From Crotophaga sulcirostris (Eukaryota > Chordata > Aves > Cuculiformes > Crotophagidae), in the NCBI GenBank assembly GCA_013397455.1, contig VYZB01000276.1, positions 449,908-513,907 on the forward strand: a stretch of 64,000 nucleotides of DNA, read 5' to 3'. Shown here piece by piece: positions 52,003-64,000 of the stretch (position 1 is the stretch's first letter; every line of letters begins with the position of its first letter). The translations under genes were made by a program, and so were the position numbers. The notes below the pieces were generated by a model, which was given only the letters and a program-made list of their open reading frames with translations, searched no databases and was not told the DNA's origin.

Positions 52003-52096
52003 TCACAGCATCACAAGGTTGGAAAGGACCTCTGAGATCATCGAGTCCAACCCATAACCCAACACTAACACCAACCCATCATCTAAAACATGGCAC
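52003..52096 (-). repeat. CR1-type LINE 3' end fragment (short copy)
   Basis: About 85 bases nearly identical to the start of the copy at 51,597, including TCACAAGGTTGGAAAGGACC and AACCCATCATCTAAA. It breaks off after ATGGCACT. Confidence 0.8.
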
Positions 52097-54160
52097 TTAT
52101 AAAGAGGATAGGCAGGCAAAGAGCTGCAGAAAAAGCCTTTGATACAAAGTCAGGTTTTCTTACCCCTGGAAGCACTGTGCCAGGGTGCAGTGACAGGTCA
52201 GAAGTTATTCTGTATGTTATGTACTTTATTTTGCAAATTCCAGGATTCACTGATATACTCCACACAAAACTGGCAAAATGCAGATGACTTGACCGTCTTG
52301 GTATTTGTGAATTAAAAATCAAACTAAATTCAAACAAATTCTCTCTTGTAGCCTTTTTTAAAGAAGAGGTAGGGATGGATGCACAAATTATCCCTTACTT
52401 GCTTGCTCTGCAGTTTGTTTTTCAAGCTTCCACAAGCTAAGCTTCACCTTTGCTCTGAAATGGCGATCTGTACATGCTACTTTGAACAGTGTAAACCTTT
52501 ATAAAGCCTTTTTTCATGTCATTTCAAGCTACAGCCGGGAGCCTTGTGAGTGGTAAAGTGCTTTAAATCACCAATGCCATAAGCTTGAGATTGACTGGAC
52601 CTTTACAGAAACATGATTTAACGCTAAGTGGTTTCAGTTCATCATTGATTTGTTCATGGCAGTATTTCTGGAGCCTGGTTCTTCTCATATGTACCAGCGA
52701 AAACCAGAAGGAGGTAATGAAGTCACAGGCACTGCGTAATGTGTCAAACGGCTCCCTGCCTTCAATGTCAGCTATTCCTTAAACTGTAATAGTATTAGAA
52801 AGTGTTCTGAGAATAATTCTCTGTGCTCTTGTATGTGTCTACAGTGTGTCAGGCTATGTTCAGCACTGCTCAAATTAGAATTTTTTTTTTTTTCCCAAAA
52901 GGAAAATATTCTTGCATTTTCATTCCCAGGGAAAAAAAAGTGGGAGTTACAAAAGAGAGCAAGTTGAGCATTTCTCCTCAAAATCAACAAAACTGATCTT
53001 CCCACTTAGAGTTATCTTGTTCTCTTAGAGTTATACCTCATGGCAGGAGCATGGAGAACAGCTGGGCCACTGGGACAGGAGAAGCAGAAGGACGAGGCTA
53101 TTGGGAAGCGCAGAGCTGGGCCAGGCAAAAGGGATCACACAGCAACAAACCATCCATTGGGTGCCCAGCAGGTGGGTGTTGTGAGGGAATTCACCCTGCA
53201 CCCTCCTCCCCATCACATCTGCCCATGGGCACATGGAAAGCACTGCACCCCATCACCATGCAATGTCTTAGAGACTGCAGGGCCCCCGGATGCAGCGACG
53301 GCGGGGTGGGACTTGCCACAGGAGCTGTATAAATAGATATGCAAGTGCACAAATTCTTTCATCTGATCTGTTGCTGAAGTTATCTTAAGCTTCCTGTGCT
53401 CACATAACATGTGTGAAACCGTGTTTGTGACACTGTTTTCAGAGGGCTTGTCTCTGCTTGGAAGAGAGAGTTTATTTTGAGACATCAGGAATGTGGGAAT
53501 TGCATCTTCATAATTAACAACTTCTAACAATGGTGCTCAACCCCCTTTTTTAAGCTAAATGGGGTTTCCTGTAATCTCAGTTTGGGGAAGGAGAGGTACT
53601 TCAAGTAGGTAGACCAAATTTACTTTGCAAAGAAATGATTAAGTGTTGTCTATCCAAAGGCACCGTTGTTGTGAGGGTGCTGTGGGAGCTGCTGCTGAAA
53701 GCCAAGCTGCAGGAGCATTTCCTGCGCAGGGCTGAAGCGAGCTGGCAGAGCGTGTAGGAGGTGTAACATGCAGCTCCATTTCCCAACTTCCCTGGCTAAG
53801 AAGCTGGAGTTCACTCACTTTGTGCCTCAGTCCTGCCTCAGGCATGTTAAGTTTGCTACTTGCCTTCATTGTCTGTTTTTTTCCCCATTGTCAGCTTTCT
53901 GGTTCTTCATTGTCCTTATAACAAACAGAACCAACAGCATTATTTGCCTTTTTTCCCCAGATTTTTCTGCTGAAAAACATACCTTGTGTTCACTTGTTGT
54001 GAAGCAGAAACTGGGTTTGTGCGAAGGGCTGCAGAGCAGCTGCGGAGGATGGAGTTACAGCAGTGCCCATGGCTGGGCAGCTGGCAGACAGCAACTAGTG
54101 CAGCCTGCATCTGGTTTCTTGTCTCAGCCATCACTGAGCTCTGAGATGTAATGGAGCAGT

Positions 54161-54214
54161 GTGGTGGTGGTCACGGTGATGGTAATGGTGGTGGTGGTAG
54201 TAGTAGTGATGGTG
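54161..54214. repeat. Imperfect GGT/AGT/GAT trinucleotide repeat
   Basis: A run of GTG GTG GTG with interruptions, then GGTGGTGGTGGTAGTAGTAG and GATGGTG. A simple-sequence microsatellite in intergenic DNA. Confidence 0.9.
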
Positions 54215-57200
54215 CCCAGCTCCAAATCCCGCTTCTGATTCCCCCTCCACTAAAGCCAGACTCATTCAGTGAGCATCTTTTTATTGTACTACTAATAAAA
54301 TAGGCAAAGACAAATTCATATGGCTCTGAACCTCAAACACATTTTCTTCAGCTCACCTGCTTTCCAGCACCACTGTCTCCAGAAGGATGAGTTTGGTGCT
54401 GCCACAGTTCACAGGTACCCACTTACTGCCTGGATGCCTACCAGCCACACTGTTACAGCTAGACTCACATATATGTATAATCCAGAAAAATCTCTACGTG
54501 TAGCAGTTGGCTTTTATAAGGGCAAGTCTAGCACTAAAAGGAACTGGAGGTGGGTCTGCTGGTGGGGAGGGATGAAGCAAAGCTCTGACCTCAACCAAAG
54601 CAGTAATTAATTTTTTTGTGATTGGAAGTGCCACATTTATCACTAAAGCATTCGACTTTCCATAGTGATGTAGAACTCTGATTCCTGTCCCTCATGGTCC
54701 ACAGATCACAGAGCTCGTTTACATGGCTCAGGGCGTTTCTCAGGTTGATGTCCAGCACCTGAGACCAGGAGTCTCCCTCTCTTTCAGGAGAACACACATA
54801 ACCTGGGGCATGCAGCACTTCTGAAATCTTTAACAAAGTCCTAGCAGCTGGGATATACAGCCTTGCTTGGACAACTTCCAAAGCACGTTCTATTGCTGCT
54901 GGTTTTCTCATGTGTGCTTTTGGAAACTACACTTCCTTGGTCTAAAGCAGTGTTTTTATGTGGCATGTGCCACATTCTCCCTCCCTCCATGAGATAAAGA
55001 ATTAAGGCCATGTTTCCAGGAAGGGTGTTATTCACAATGGCAAAGAAGGTTCAGAAATACAAGTAGGATAGCAAACAAACTCCAAATCTGGAGAATGTGG
55101 ACTTTTTCCCAAGCCCAGTAAAAATGAGCAATATCACCCTCAGGAGCTTAGTGCCCCAGCCACTGCCTGCACCCTGCCATGCTGCTTAACCAAGAGCATC
55201 ACGGATTTGGCAGGACAGCCAGGCTGCTGGGAAGGTGTAGGGAAGAGAAAACTGAAAGATGCCAGTGGTCTTAGAGACAGAGAAAGCTGAGGTTAAGGCA
55301 TTCAGGTTTCAATACAAAATCTGGTGAAAATAACTGGTGCTGACGTTTCATTCCATGAAACCTGAGAAGGTGAAAAGCACTGTAGGATTTTTCTCCCATT
55401 TTATGTAACTCTGTTTTTCCTCATTTCCTCTGAAGTGAAAAATGCTATATTTCATGCAATTGTTTTCAAAGCCTGTGGTGCGTTTCCTTTAACTTAGCTG
55501 AGTTAAAGGGGTGGAAAAGTGAAGAATACTTAGACTTAAGAAGGAACGAGACGGATATTGTGTTCCGCTAATGATTTTCAGATAAAACACCTACTGTGGA
55601 TTGTGATTAAAATGAGTTTTCCTTTAATGGGGATGCAAATGTAACTGCACCAGCATATCACGTTTACACCCAAAAGTAATTAGGCTTCATATAGCAATAA
55701 GCCTCTGGAAATTTTAATTTCCAGAGTTCCCTGGAGCAGTGCATTTCAAACCAGAATGCAGCGAGGCTTTTGATGCTGCAGGGGCAGCAACACGTGCTGC
55801 CTGGAGGTGATGTTGTTCTGCACTGGGTGGCAATTTTTCTAAAACAAACATTTTTTTTTTTAATCACTCTGGGAACGTGAAGACAACACGTTTAATTAAA
55901 TTTCTTGTACATGAAATACAGCAAATCAGCAGTTAAACCTGGGCACACATCAGAAACACTGGCATTGGAGCCTCTCATGTCTCTGCTGATCTGTGCCTGT
56001 CTAAACCAGAGCAGCCTTTATCAGTGCATTTCCACAGGAAAGGTACGGATTCCTGCTCAGCCACTTCCCTCTGAAAGAATCACTTCTGCTCTGGAGCTCC
56101 AAAACACTGACCCTAAAGGGCATCTGTGCGTTCACATTTTTGCTTGTGTGTTTTTGTTAAAAGTCATGCTCTTTTGATTAAAAAAAAAAATGCAGGAGAC
56201 GAGACTCCCAGTTACACAAAAGTTACCCCTGTAACTTGAGGTAAAAATGAAAACCCCGACGTTCAGACCTGTTATTGACCTCACCTGCTCCTCTACCAGC
56301 CCCTTCTACAGGGCTCTTTGCACAAGCTCTTTGCTACCACCTAACTCAAACCACCTGTGCTGGTGCTGCCCTTGTGTGTGCAGCCCTCAACCCATTTCCT
56401 ACAACTCCCAATCACCATCAGCCCCAAGCTGGTCCTGGCACTGGGGACAAGACCCACGGATGGTGTCTTCTTGTGTGGAGCAATGCAGTGGTGTTGGGAT
56501 GGGGTCCACAGCTCTGCTGTCCCTCCACCAACAACTCGAACAGGAATCATTTGCTCTCTCACAGACTTATTTTTAGGCAGGAGGAATCTGAAGCTTGTAC
56601 AAATGTTTAAACACACGTCTCTCTTGAATTATTCAGTGCACTTTGCCTGCTTCTGGAGTTAATTAAAATGGAGGGCAGTAGATAGCAAGCTCTTGCATTC
56701 ACCTTAGGGAGGAGGCAGCAAACTGTGGCAGAGGGACCGCTGGAAACCACCTGCCCTCTCCACCCCCCACATGGCAATTACTGTGCTCCCCTGGCAGTGC
56801 TGACCAGCAGCAGAGCACCACATCTTAACGAGTTTACCTAAATTTAAGGAGGTGCACATGTGCACAGCTCTGAAGTTGCAGTGCCTGATTTCAGAGGATC
56901 CAGGGAACCACCCAAACCAAGAACAGTTTCCCTCCATCGCAGCTTCACACACTTTTTTCTGTTTTCTGCTACAGCTGAAGGAGGCTTTTATCAGTGTCAG
57001 AGGCACGTCCCTGTGTATCAAAAAAACCCCAGACTAAATGCAGCTCTCATCCTCTTGAAGTCAATAAGGAACTCGATATTGGGATCAGAATTTCCCCTGT
57101 GATCTGAAGTACAGGTCTGAGCCAAAGCCCTCTGGAGTCAAGAGGGGTCTTTCCTCTGGCCCCAGCAAGCTTGTAATGTTAGCCCAACATAAATGCATGA

Positions 57201-60200
57201 TCTCATGTAAGAGTATATTAATCCACACATAGAAACATGACCCACTCTGGCTCCTGTGAAATGATATGATGAGCAAATTATGCAGCAAGTTGTGCAATCT
57301 TGACTTTATCATCTGCCTGAATACTGCAAATGATAGCAGTAACTTTGATACTGTGCCACACTGACATACATAGTTCCTGAGTATTCTTGTCCCCAATCAC
57401 ACATCAATTAAAGTCACAGTTTCCCTTTGTGAATCAAACTACTGACAAAAATGCAAGGTTTACATATTCTCCAACAACTCAGGTAGCAGAAACCTCCAAA
57501 ATGTGAGATAGTCAAAAATATTTTAGACAGAAAGGAGAAATAATGGTGTCACTCTCCGTTCATACAAGTACTACTGGGGACTATTTTTCCTGGTAATAGG
57601 CACGTGTAATTGCCATTACTGTTACTGCACAACGTTTACACTGAGTGGAAAAGGACCCCTCATCTGGAAACAGAAGTCAGAACGTTATCACAGTGCTCCA
57701 CTGAGAGCAGCAAGAGCAGGAATGCAGCTCCAACATGGGGACCCGATTTTAATCTAAGAAAGTGAAAATATCACCACAGTTAAGCTGAGCATTCTTGAAA
57801 TGAACGAATAATGTTGAATTCTTGTGAAACTTGTGAACTTTTGCAGGCAGAGTGCTCTAACTGAGCAGTTTTTGGAGCTGGCATGCCAAGAAAACACCTC
57901 TGCATCTGAAGAAAAAATAATGTTGCATGGTTGAGCTGGTGACATTTCTGATCACACAAACAGACTTCACCACAGTATTCATCAACTTTTTTTCATTGTG
58001 CTTTGTCCAGCACCTCCAGGCTCACATTCAGAAATTGTTTAATCTAACCTAAAATGCAGTTTGTCATTATTATATTCTGGTACATCGAATATTTGCACAT
58101 ATTGGGGCACCGTCATTAGGCTACTTGACTTGTAAAGATCAAGAAGGCCTGGATTAAAGTTCAAGTTCAAGTGCTCTACGCTAGTCAGAGATTATTTGAA
58201 TGAACAGTAATTAAAACACAGTCTGAATCATTTGGGGCACTGCTGGACTTTGAAATTACAACAGCATGTTTGAAACTCTGTTGGGACGGATACTTTTTAT
58301 TTTAGTATACCTAAATTGAGGCTTTTTGGTTCTGATGCTTCATGCTCAACAGTAAAAGAAGTCACAGTTTAAAAAAAAAAAAAAAAAGCACTTTGGGAAA
58401 AGGCAGCACCTTCACCTGGTTTCAAGGCTGGGTGCTAGCAGACAATGGAAGTCTTTGATCCTGCTGTTGTCAGAAGCCCTATAGCAGCTGGCCAGCCTGC
58501 TTGGAGCAGAGACTGTGACCCTTAAAAGGACAATTTGTGGATGCAAGCCAGGAACAGAACAGTCGTTCTTGTCTGCAGCCTCACAGCCCTGAGGAAACAT
58601 CACAGGAGCAGAACTGCTGTTCCTCTCATGTGAAACGTGGGTGGGAAGGTGATGGCCTCCAAATGGGAAAAGGGACTTTCCTGATGAAAAAGCCTGAGAA
58701 CTACCGGGTTAGAACAAATCCATCTGGAATAACAGCTGAAATGTGTCACAAGAAAATTGCCTTGCCTCAGGATTAAACCCCTAAATTACAGAACGCTTTA
58801 TCAGAAAATGGACAGTCCTCAAAGACCTTATTTTTGAGCAGAAAGTGATGTGATGTATCACTGCATGCATATTGTTTACATCTTGCTTTAACAGGGTTCG
58901 TGGGAGGAAGTGCTCCACTGCCAAAAAGTACATGATAGTCGCATTGTTTGTGTGTAGCAATATTTAGACATAGCAAACCCACCAGTATTTATAATAAGTC
59001 TGTCCCATTATGATATCAGTAGGAAGCTACAGGAAAAAGAGATGGACTCTGCGTGTGTCCGCTGAGCTAGAGAAGGAGATAAAGGCTCCCAATAAATCTG
59101 CTCAGGGAGGTGTTGTTTTCAGGCACAGACAGTGTTTCAGTTCCTGCTCCGTGCCAGAGCTCAAAGCTGTGCTTGTGGTAACAGGAAACGAGAATCACAA
59201 TCTGAAGCCAGAGGCACATGTCACTCGAACAGGCGCTTCGCTCTCTCTCAGCAGTGCTTGACGTGTGTACACAGCGAGCAGCTCTGCTGCACGTCCCACC
59301 AGATGACCTGGGTTGGTCATTGACCCCTAGAGATGACCCAAGGCTTGGGAGGTGAGGAACTTTATTCCTTGGACCTGGTCCATAACAAACCTTGTATCTG
59401 TCTCTGAGCAGTTATCTTATTTCCCTTGGGAAGGACAGGATCTTTTTGGTTTCTAGTAGGACTCAGCGCCCTGACGGTATTCATCAGTGAAGACCCAAAG
59501 CCACCCTTGGGGCAGCATGGGGAGGACCTGGCTGAACACCACGCTACCTCTAGCTCCAGACTCCACTGCCACCTGCCTTTCTCCCAGGAAATGGGACACG
59601 GGTTCCCCAGGCACCTGCTGGCTCCTAAAACAACAACAGAATGGCTAAAAGAGATGAAACCCAGCCTTGGCCAGCCTGCAAGTCTACAAAAGCTCCCACC
59701 CCCAGGATTCCACAGCCTGACTTCTCCCCTGCTCATCCTGTAACCAAAACAGGAGCATGGCAAGGCACATGAAAGAGGACCACAGGCATGTGGTCATCGT
59801 ATGGCTGCAGCCAGTGCACCACGGGAGATGAGCACCTCTCCTTTTTGGGATGAACGTGTGTCTGCCCAGGTGAAGGGGTCCCTGCAGGCTGCAGAAAGAG
59901 GCAGAGGGCAGAGAGGAAGCTGAGGGTTGACTGCTCAGATTTTGATCTATCTAGAACTTAAAACGTTTGGTAGCAGGATGTCTTTTTTATCATTCACGGA
60001 GTTTCTAGCACAATAGGGCCCTCCTCCAGAAATAGACTCCAGCCACTATCACACCACCACTAATAATTTCCCCTATTTAAATGACGCACGCTGGCAAAAT
60101 GTTCCATCAGGGCTGTGCAGCACTGACCCCATTGGGGCCCCCAGACATAGCCAGCAGCATGGCCTGGCAGAAACTCTTCCAGTAAAGATAATCAGCAAAA

Positions 60201-61317
60201 TAACGTAACCCATGGAGTTGTGATCCTGGGGCAGAAGGCTGGTTGAGCCAATCCCCATCCTCTCCCCACAGCAGCAAACAGCAGCCAGGGCTGTGCAGGG
60301 ACACACAGGGCAAGGCCCTGGACAGTCACGAATCATCCATTCCAGAAGGAAGAGTCTTCCAAACATCCTTGCGTTAATGACCCCACTTAACATTGGTATC
60401 AAGGATGAACTGTGACCTCTGGAAATTGCAGCATCAGCCAGTTGGCCGTACACTCCCTCCGAGGGGTGGCTGTGCAGAGCAGGCACCACGCTAACACATC
60501 TGCAGGTTCCTGCTGATCTCACGCAGGAACCCCTCCAGACTCCTCGCTCCCAGCGCCTCCTGGCCCGCGGGGCCCCTCTGCTGCCGCGCCCCAGCACTGC
60601 AGCCCGGCTCCGCGCTCCCCCACCCCCCAACCCACACCCTGCCACTCACGGGCTGCAAAAATGAGACAACAGCTTCCACCAGGAGCAGGTGCCCTGGAAA
60701 CCTCCTCCTTTCGAGCTTTTGTGATGACATCGGTACAGGAGTGACCTGGGTCATCTGCAGACTCCTGCTCACCAGGGCAGAGAAGCCCAAGCGAGCCCTG
60801 AAAGGGGCTGCACCAGCCCCATCACTGCCACCCCACTGCGTCACCCTGGCTGGACTGCCAAACAACCCATGTCCCACCATCAGCTTCACAGAGACACACA
60901 GAAAATTACAGGAGACTTGGTATCCAAGACTGCAGTATCTTTATCAAGTATTAAGAAATATCTAAGAAGGGTTTTGCTTTCGGTATTGCTAGAGAATAAT
61001 CTCCATTTCTTCTGTACAACCCATCAATCAGCACCTCTGCTCTTTAATACTTCACCACACTGCATAGGACTCTGCTTTCTGAATATTTTTTTTAAGATTT
61101 CAAAAGTGCAGCAATTCTGGATGATCTTCCAAGGCAAAAAAATCAATTAACAGGCAAACTCTTCAATAAAGTATCCTATTTTATTAAAATAAAATGCAAG
61201 TTTTCTTCACCTTTGACTTGTATGCAAAAGCAATGAGTCCACTCCACTTCAGCAGGGTGTTGCACTGTACACGTGTCGGTCCACCAGTCCCCAGGGCCCC
61301 GTGAAGCTCAGATGGCT

Positions 61318-61392
61318 GCCATCCTTCAGTTATCACAGTACTGTACCTTTACAAGAGACAGCATCAGCACTGTGATAACTGAGCCAGGGCAG
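61318..61392 (-). ncRNA. MIR101-1: microRNA precursor mir-101-1
   Basis: On the minus strand the 75-base segment starts TGCCCTGGCTCAG and ends GAAGGATGGCA. It folds into one hairpin whose arms pair CAGTTATCACAGTGCTGAT with GTACAGTACTGTGATAACTG across a short loop. The 3p arm at 61326-61346 reads TACAGTACTGTGATAACTGA and one more A, identical to vertebrate miR-101-3p (seed ACAGUAC). The 5p arm is 61361-61382. The hairpin ends match human mir-101-1; the loop differs by a few bases, and I compared from memory. Human mir-101-1 lies between JAK1 and AK4 on the JAK1 strand, the same arrangement as here. miR-101 guides silencing of many mRNAs; EZH2 is the best known target. The other paralogue (human mir-101-2, in an RCL1 intron) is excluded by position. 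Confidence 0.97.
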
Positions 61393-61404
61393 CCTGTCAG
61401 TCAT

Positions 61405-61459
61405 CGCGGCCCCTCCACAACGCCGCCGAGCCCGCAGGCGCTTCCTCCACCTCCTCGTA
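61405..61459. promoter_or_regulatory. Short CpG cluster just upstream of mir-101-1
   Basis: Eight CpGs occur within 55 bases (for example ATCGCGG and ACGCCGCCGAG) in otherwise CpG-poor DNA, directly on the 5' side of the minus-strand hairpin. It could be part of the primary transcript, a promoter, or a conserved flank. I have no evidence to choose. Confidence 0.35.
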
Positions 61460-64000
61460 TCTCACACATCTAAAAATCCCCACATTGCCCCGCACAGATG
61501 CCCAGCTGCCAGGTGAAAGGCTCAGGGGAATTTAACAGAAGTGGCTTGGCATTCAAGGTTCCAGTCCAGAAATCATCCACATAATTAGTGCAATCTTAAT
61601 GACCACAGCGGCTTCTTCAATGCTGCTCAAAGCATTTAAGCAGCCAAATCCGCCAACGCTGGATTTAACGGAGAAAGGGTAACCAACCACTCTACAGACA
61701 ACACTGGAGAGAACAGGGGCACCCCTCTGTCCCCACCCTAAGGTCACGGGAGCCAGAAGCAGCATTTGGTGTGTGCTACGTAAGCACCGAATGCCATGAA
61801 CCAGCCAGTCAGTGGGTGCAGGGGCAGAGAGCCCGGGAAGCCACTGGAGCTGCACTGCCCAGGCCAGCTGAGGAGCGGGATCTGAACAGCAGAGTCTGGG
61901 GGTGGCACCACACCGTGACCACGCTGCGCACTGCGCCCAGCCTGCCACCAGCAGGCAGTGGGGTTCTACAGCACTGGGAATGCTGGCTTTCAGCAGGGTT
62001 TGCCACAGGAGCTGCTGGAGCCAGAGCTGCCCCCTCCCACACCCACTGACAGCTCTGACAGGAGTAACCCCCAATGCCGGGCAGCTGCTGCACAAGGCAC
62101 CCACTGCCTGCTGCTGGAGGGGCCTCATGCTCTGGGGTGCTTCAAGTACACACCTGGCAGTGTCAGGTCATAGGATCCAAATGCAAAAATGTGAAACAAT
62201 CAATTCCAATGCAAACTAGTTCAATTGTCAGTTTACATCAACCTACATTTTACTATTTCATCCCTCCACTTTTTTTTTTTAGTTCCCTAAAAAACAGGCA
62301 TTGCTGAAAAGATCACAGAACTATTTCTACACCCCTCCCTTTGCTTAAGGGAATCAAACACATTGAGTTCTGAAATGAGTTTGAAAAAACAGTGGTTTTA
62401 CATAGGAAAAGTTAATGTGTTATTAAGTTTTTATAAAAAGTTCACTAATGATGTTGATTGACTTTGCCTGGTAAAAACATGAGAGCAGCGTGTAGTGGAG
62501 GAAGCAGAAACTCCAGAAGTGGTAAAACACTCTAAACTTACCTGGAAAAGACCATGCCCTGTGATGTTATGGAGAGCATTTTTAAAAGAGAAATATGTTA
62601 ACACTCAGCTGGATCCAGCTATCAGAATGGTCTTACAAGTTCTTAACTCAAGAGGGCAATGGAGAGACAAACATGAAATAGCTGAGGAGAAGCACGCAGT
62701 GGAAAAACATTTGTACATTTTTAAAACAAACTACAAACATACATTACATAAAAAGGAAGAGTCAACAGATTACTCAATACTGACATAAGAAGACAGATGA
62801 CTCAAACGTATATCCCAAACCTCACAGATTTATCACCACTTGTAGAGTAATCCTTCAAGAATCCACCGTTGCTGGAAAAAAAGCAACTAAAAAACTTGCT
62901 AAGAAGTATTAACACATTCTGTACATATAATGGTGACTTTTGAAAAGGAAGGAAGCAGCATAACTAAAAAACCATTTGCTCTCACTCTGAGGCATTTTTA
63001 CATCATCATTATTATTCCAGTACAGAAATTGTACTGTTTTCAGTAGAATGGCCTAAGTGTAAGATGGGGAATCCCACAATCACAGGTTGAAATGATGAGA
63101 GGAGAACAGCTATTTTACAGTCCAGGTATGCCTTGACCTCCCTTTTAAGATTTTACTCCGTGCCCTGGCAGTTACTGCTTCCCTGTTTACAGAGAGAAGC
63201 TACGTGAGCGCCAAGGCGAACCGTCCCTGCCCAGCACCCTCTGGCACAAAGCCTGTCAGGAGCCACACAGACATTCTCAGGGCTGATGCCACCTTCTCTA
63301 GGGAGGATTGTGCTCTCCAGTACAGACAGCATTTCTGTCCACCCATCTAACATGCACCTACTGACCTTTGCCTTATTTCAGCCAGAGTAAAGATAAGCAG
63401 ACCTGACACAAAAAGCCAAAGTGGTTTCTCCACTGTAATGTGAAGAACCCTTTTCTAAGCAAACCCTGTATCAGCTCTGCAGTCCAGTACACGTTTCTGC
63501 TCCTGCTATCGCTAAGGCATTGCACATTGCCACAGGCCTTTTAAAAAAACCTCTGCTTTCCAGCATTTGCCACCAGCTCTTGCTTTTGAAAGCCCTGCAA
63601 GTTTGGCTGGTTTTTTAAACTCCATTTCCACCTCCTGCCCCTTTGGGGCTGGCGATTCCCTTATTTTTTGCTTGTTTTGTACAAACCAGAATTCCTTTAG
63701 CAGCACGCCGATGGAGTTGATGATGTGTCCTGACACCGGGCCTGGGGCTCCCACCCCTACACACGGCTCAGCATCTCCCAGTGGGGCAAGCCACTCCTGC
63801 CCCCCCTCTGCAGAAGCCTGAGGTGAGCAGGTAGCAAACCTGGTTTCCACCTGGACTGGGGTGATATCAACACAAATCTGCTGGAGCCTGCAGAGGAAAG
63901 AAAACAAACAGGTGGTTACGGGGGCAGCTGGAGGAGGGGTGACAGGATGGGACACAGGCTGGGGCTGTGGGAAGTGGCCTCAGGGGACAGGGGGGGGGCA
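61460..64000. other. Intergenic DNA to the right edge
   Basis: No gene is recognised. I looked for the first exon of AK4, the expected next gene by synteny, with its GPPGSGKGT nucleotide loop, and did not find it. The stretch near 63,560-64,000 is G+C-richer and holds a minus-strand frame of 147 codons with no family resemblance. Confidence 0.65.

Larger units (their letters stand above)
51081..61317. other. Intergenic region between JAK1 promoter and mir-101-1
   Basis: About 10 kb with no protein gene I can support. It holds two CR1-type fragments (51.6 and 52.0 kb), a GGT/GAT-type microsatellite, an A17 tract at 58371-58387 and a G+C-rich patch at about 60,520-60,630. Open frames up to 190 codons occur but match no family. 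A pri-miRNA transcript could cross it on the minus strand. Confidence 0.7.

Noticed and set aside
54591..55035. Minus-strand frames that look like a possible spliced or retroposed gene
   Set aside because: I could not match the text to any family, and the two frames do not join at plausible splice sites.
55487..55512. Inverted repeat CCTTTAACT ... AGTTAAAGG
   Set aside because: Nine-base arms are common by chance in 64 kb of A+T-rich DNA, and no context suggests a function.
60073..60645. Minus-strand open frame of 190 codons
   Set aside because: The text is rich in Gly, Arg, Cys and Ser with no recognisable family, and part lies in a G+C-rich patch. There are no splice partners and no matching frame nearby.
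61553..62128. Minus-strand open frame of 191 codons upstream of mir-101-1
   Set aside because: Composition is Leu/Ala/Cys-rich without a motif, and overlapping frames on both strands are also open, as expected for G+C-rich noncoding DNA.
63512..63955. Minus-strand open frame of 147 codons near the right edge
   Set aside because: I recognise no domain, and it does not resemble AK4, the expected neighbour.

Overview
The window is vertebrate nuclear DNA, almost certainly from a bird. The coding exons read as a close relative of mammalian JAK1. The interspersed repeats I can name are CR1 LINE pieces of the avian/sauropsid type, and the introns are short by mammalian standards. There is no bacterial-style gene packing. 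Most open reading frames are chance frames in introns or intergenic DNA, and I left them out. I cannot name the species.

Positions 1 to about 50,980 hold one gene on the minus strand, the tyrosine kinase JAK1. I placed 21 exons by splice sites and an unbroken reading frame. The exon with the start codon ends at 25,151, and the leftmost exon (365-537) ends in the activation segment of the catalytic kinase domain. Joined, they give 1,042 full codons plus two bases of the next (Trp1043). That covers the FERM domain, the SH2-like domain, the pseudokinase domain JH2 and most of the kinase domain JH1. About 107 residues, from the APE motif to the C terminus, lie beyond the left edge. If the human exon layout holds, that is three more exons. 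One intron (between 7,229 and 6,496) uses a GC donor.

Positions 25,234 to about 50,400 are the long first intron, without any gene I can support. A GC-rich CpG island at about 50,380-51,080 is the JAK1 promoter. It is interrupted by a 288-base assembly gap (50,694-50,981), which probably hides the transcription start and part or all of noncoding exon 1. A CR1 fragment carrying a perfect 46-bp inverted repeat abuts the island.

Positions 51,080 to 64,000 are intergenic and contain no supportable protein gene. They do hold a microRNA gene missed by any protein-based search: the mir-101-1 hairpin on the minus strand at 61,318-61,392. It lies about 10 kb upstream of the JAK1 promoter on the same strand, as in the human JAK1-AK4 interval. 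JAK1 carries signals from cytokine receptors to STATs. miR-101 is known in mammals to repress targets such as EZH2. The two are linked here by conserved position, and shared transcription is possible but unproven.
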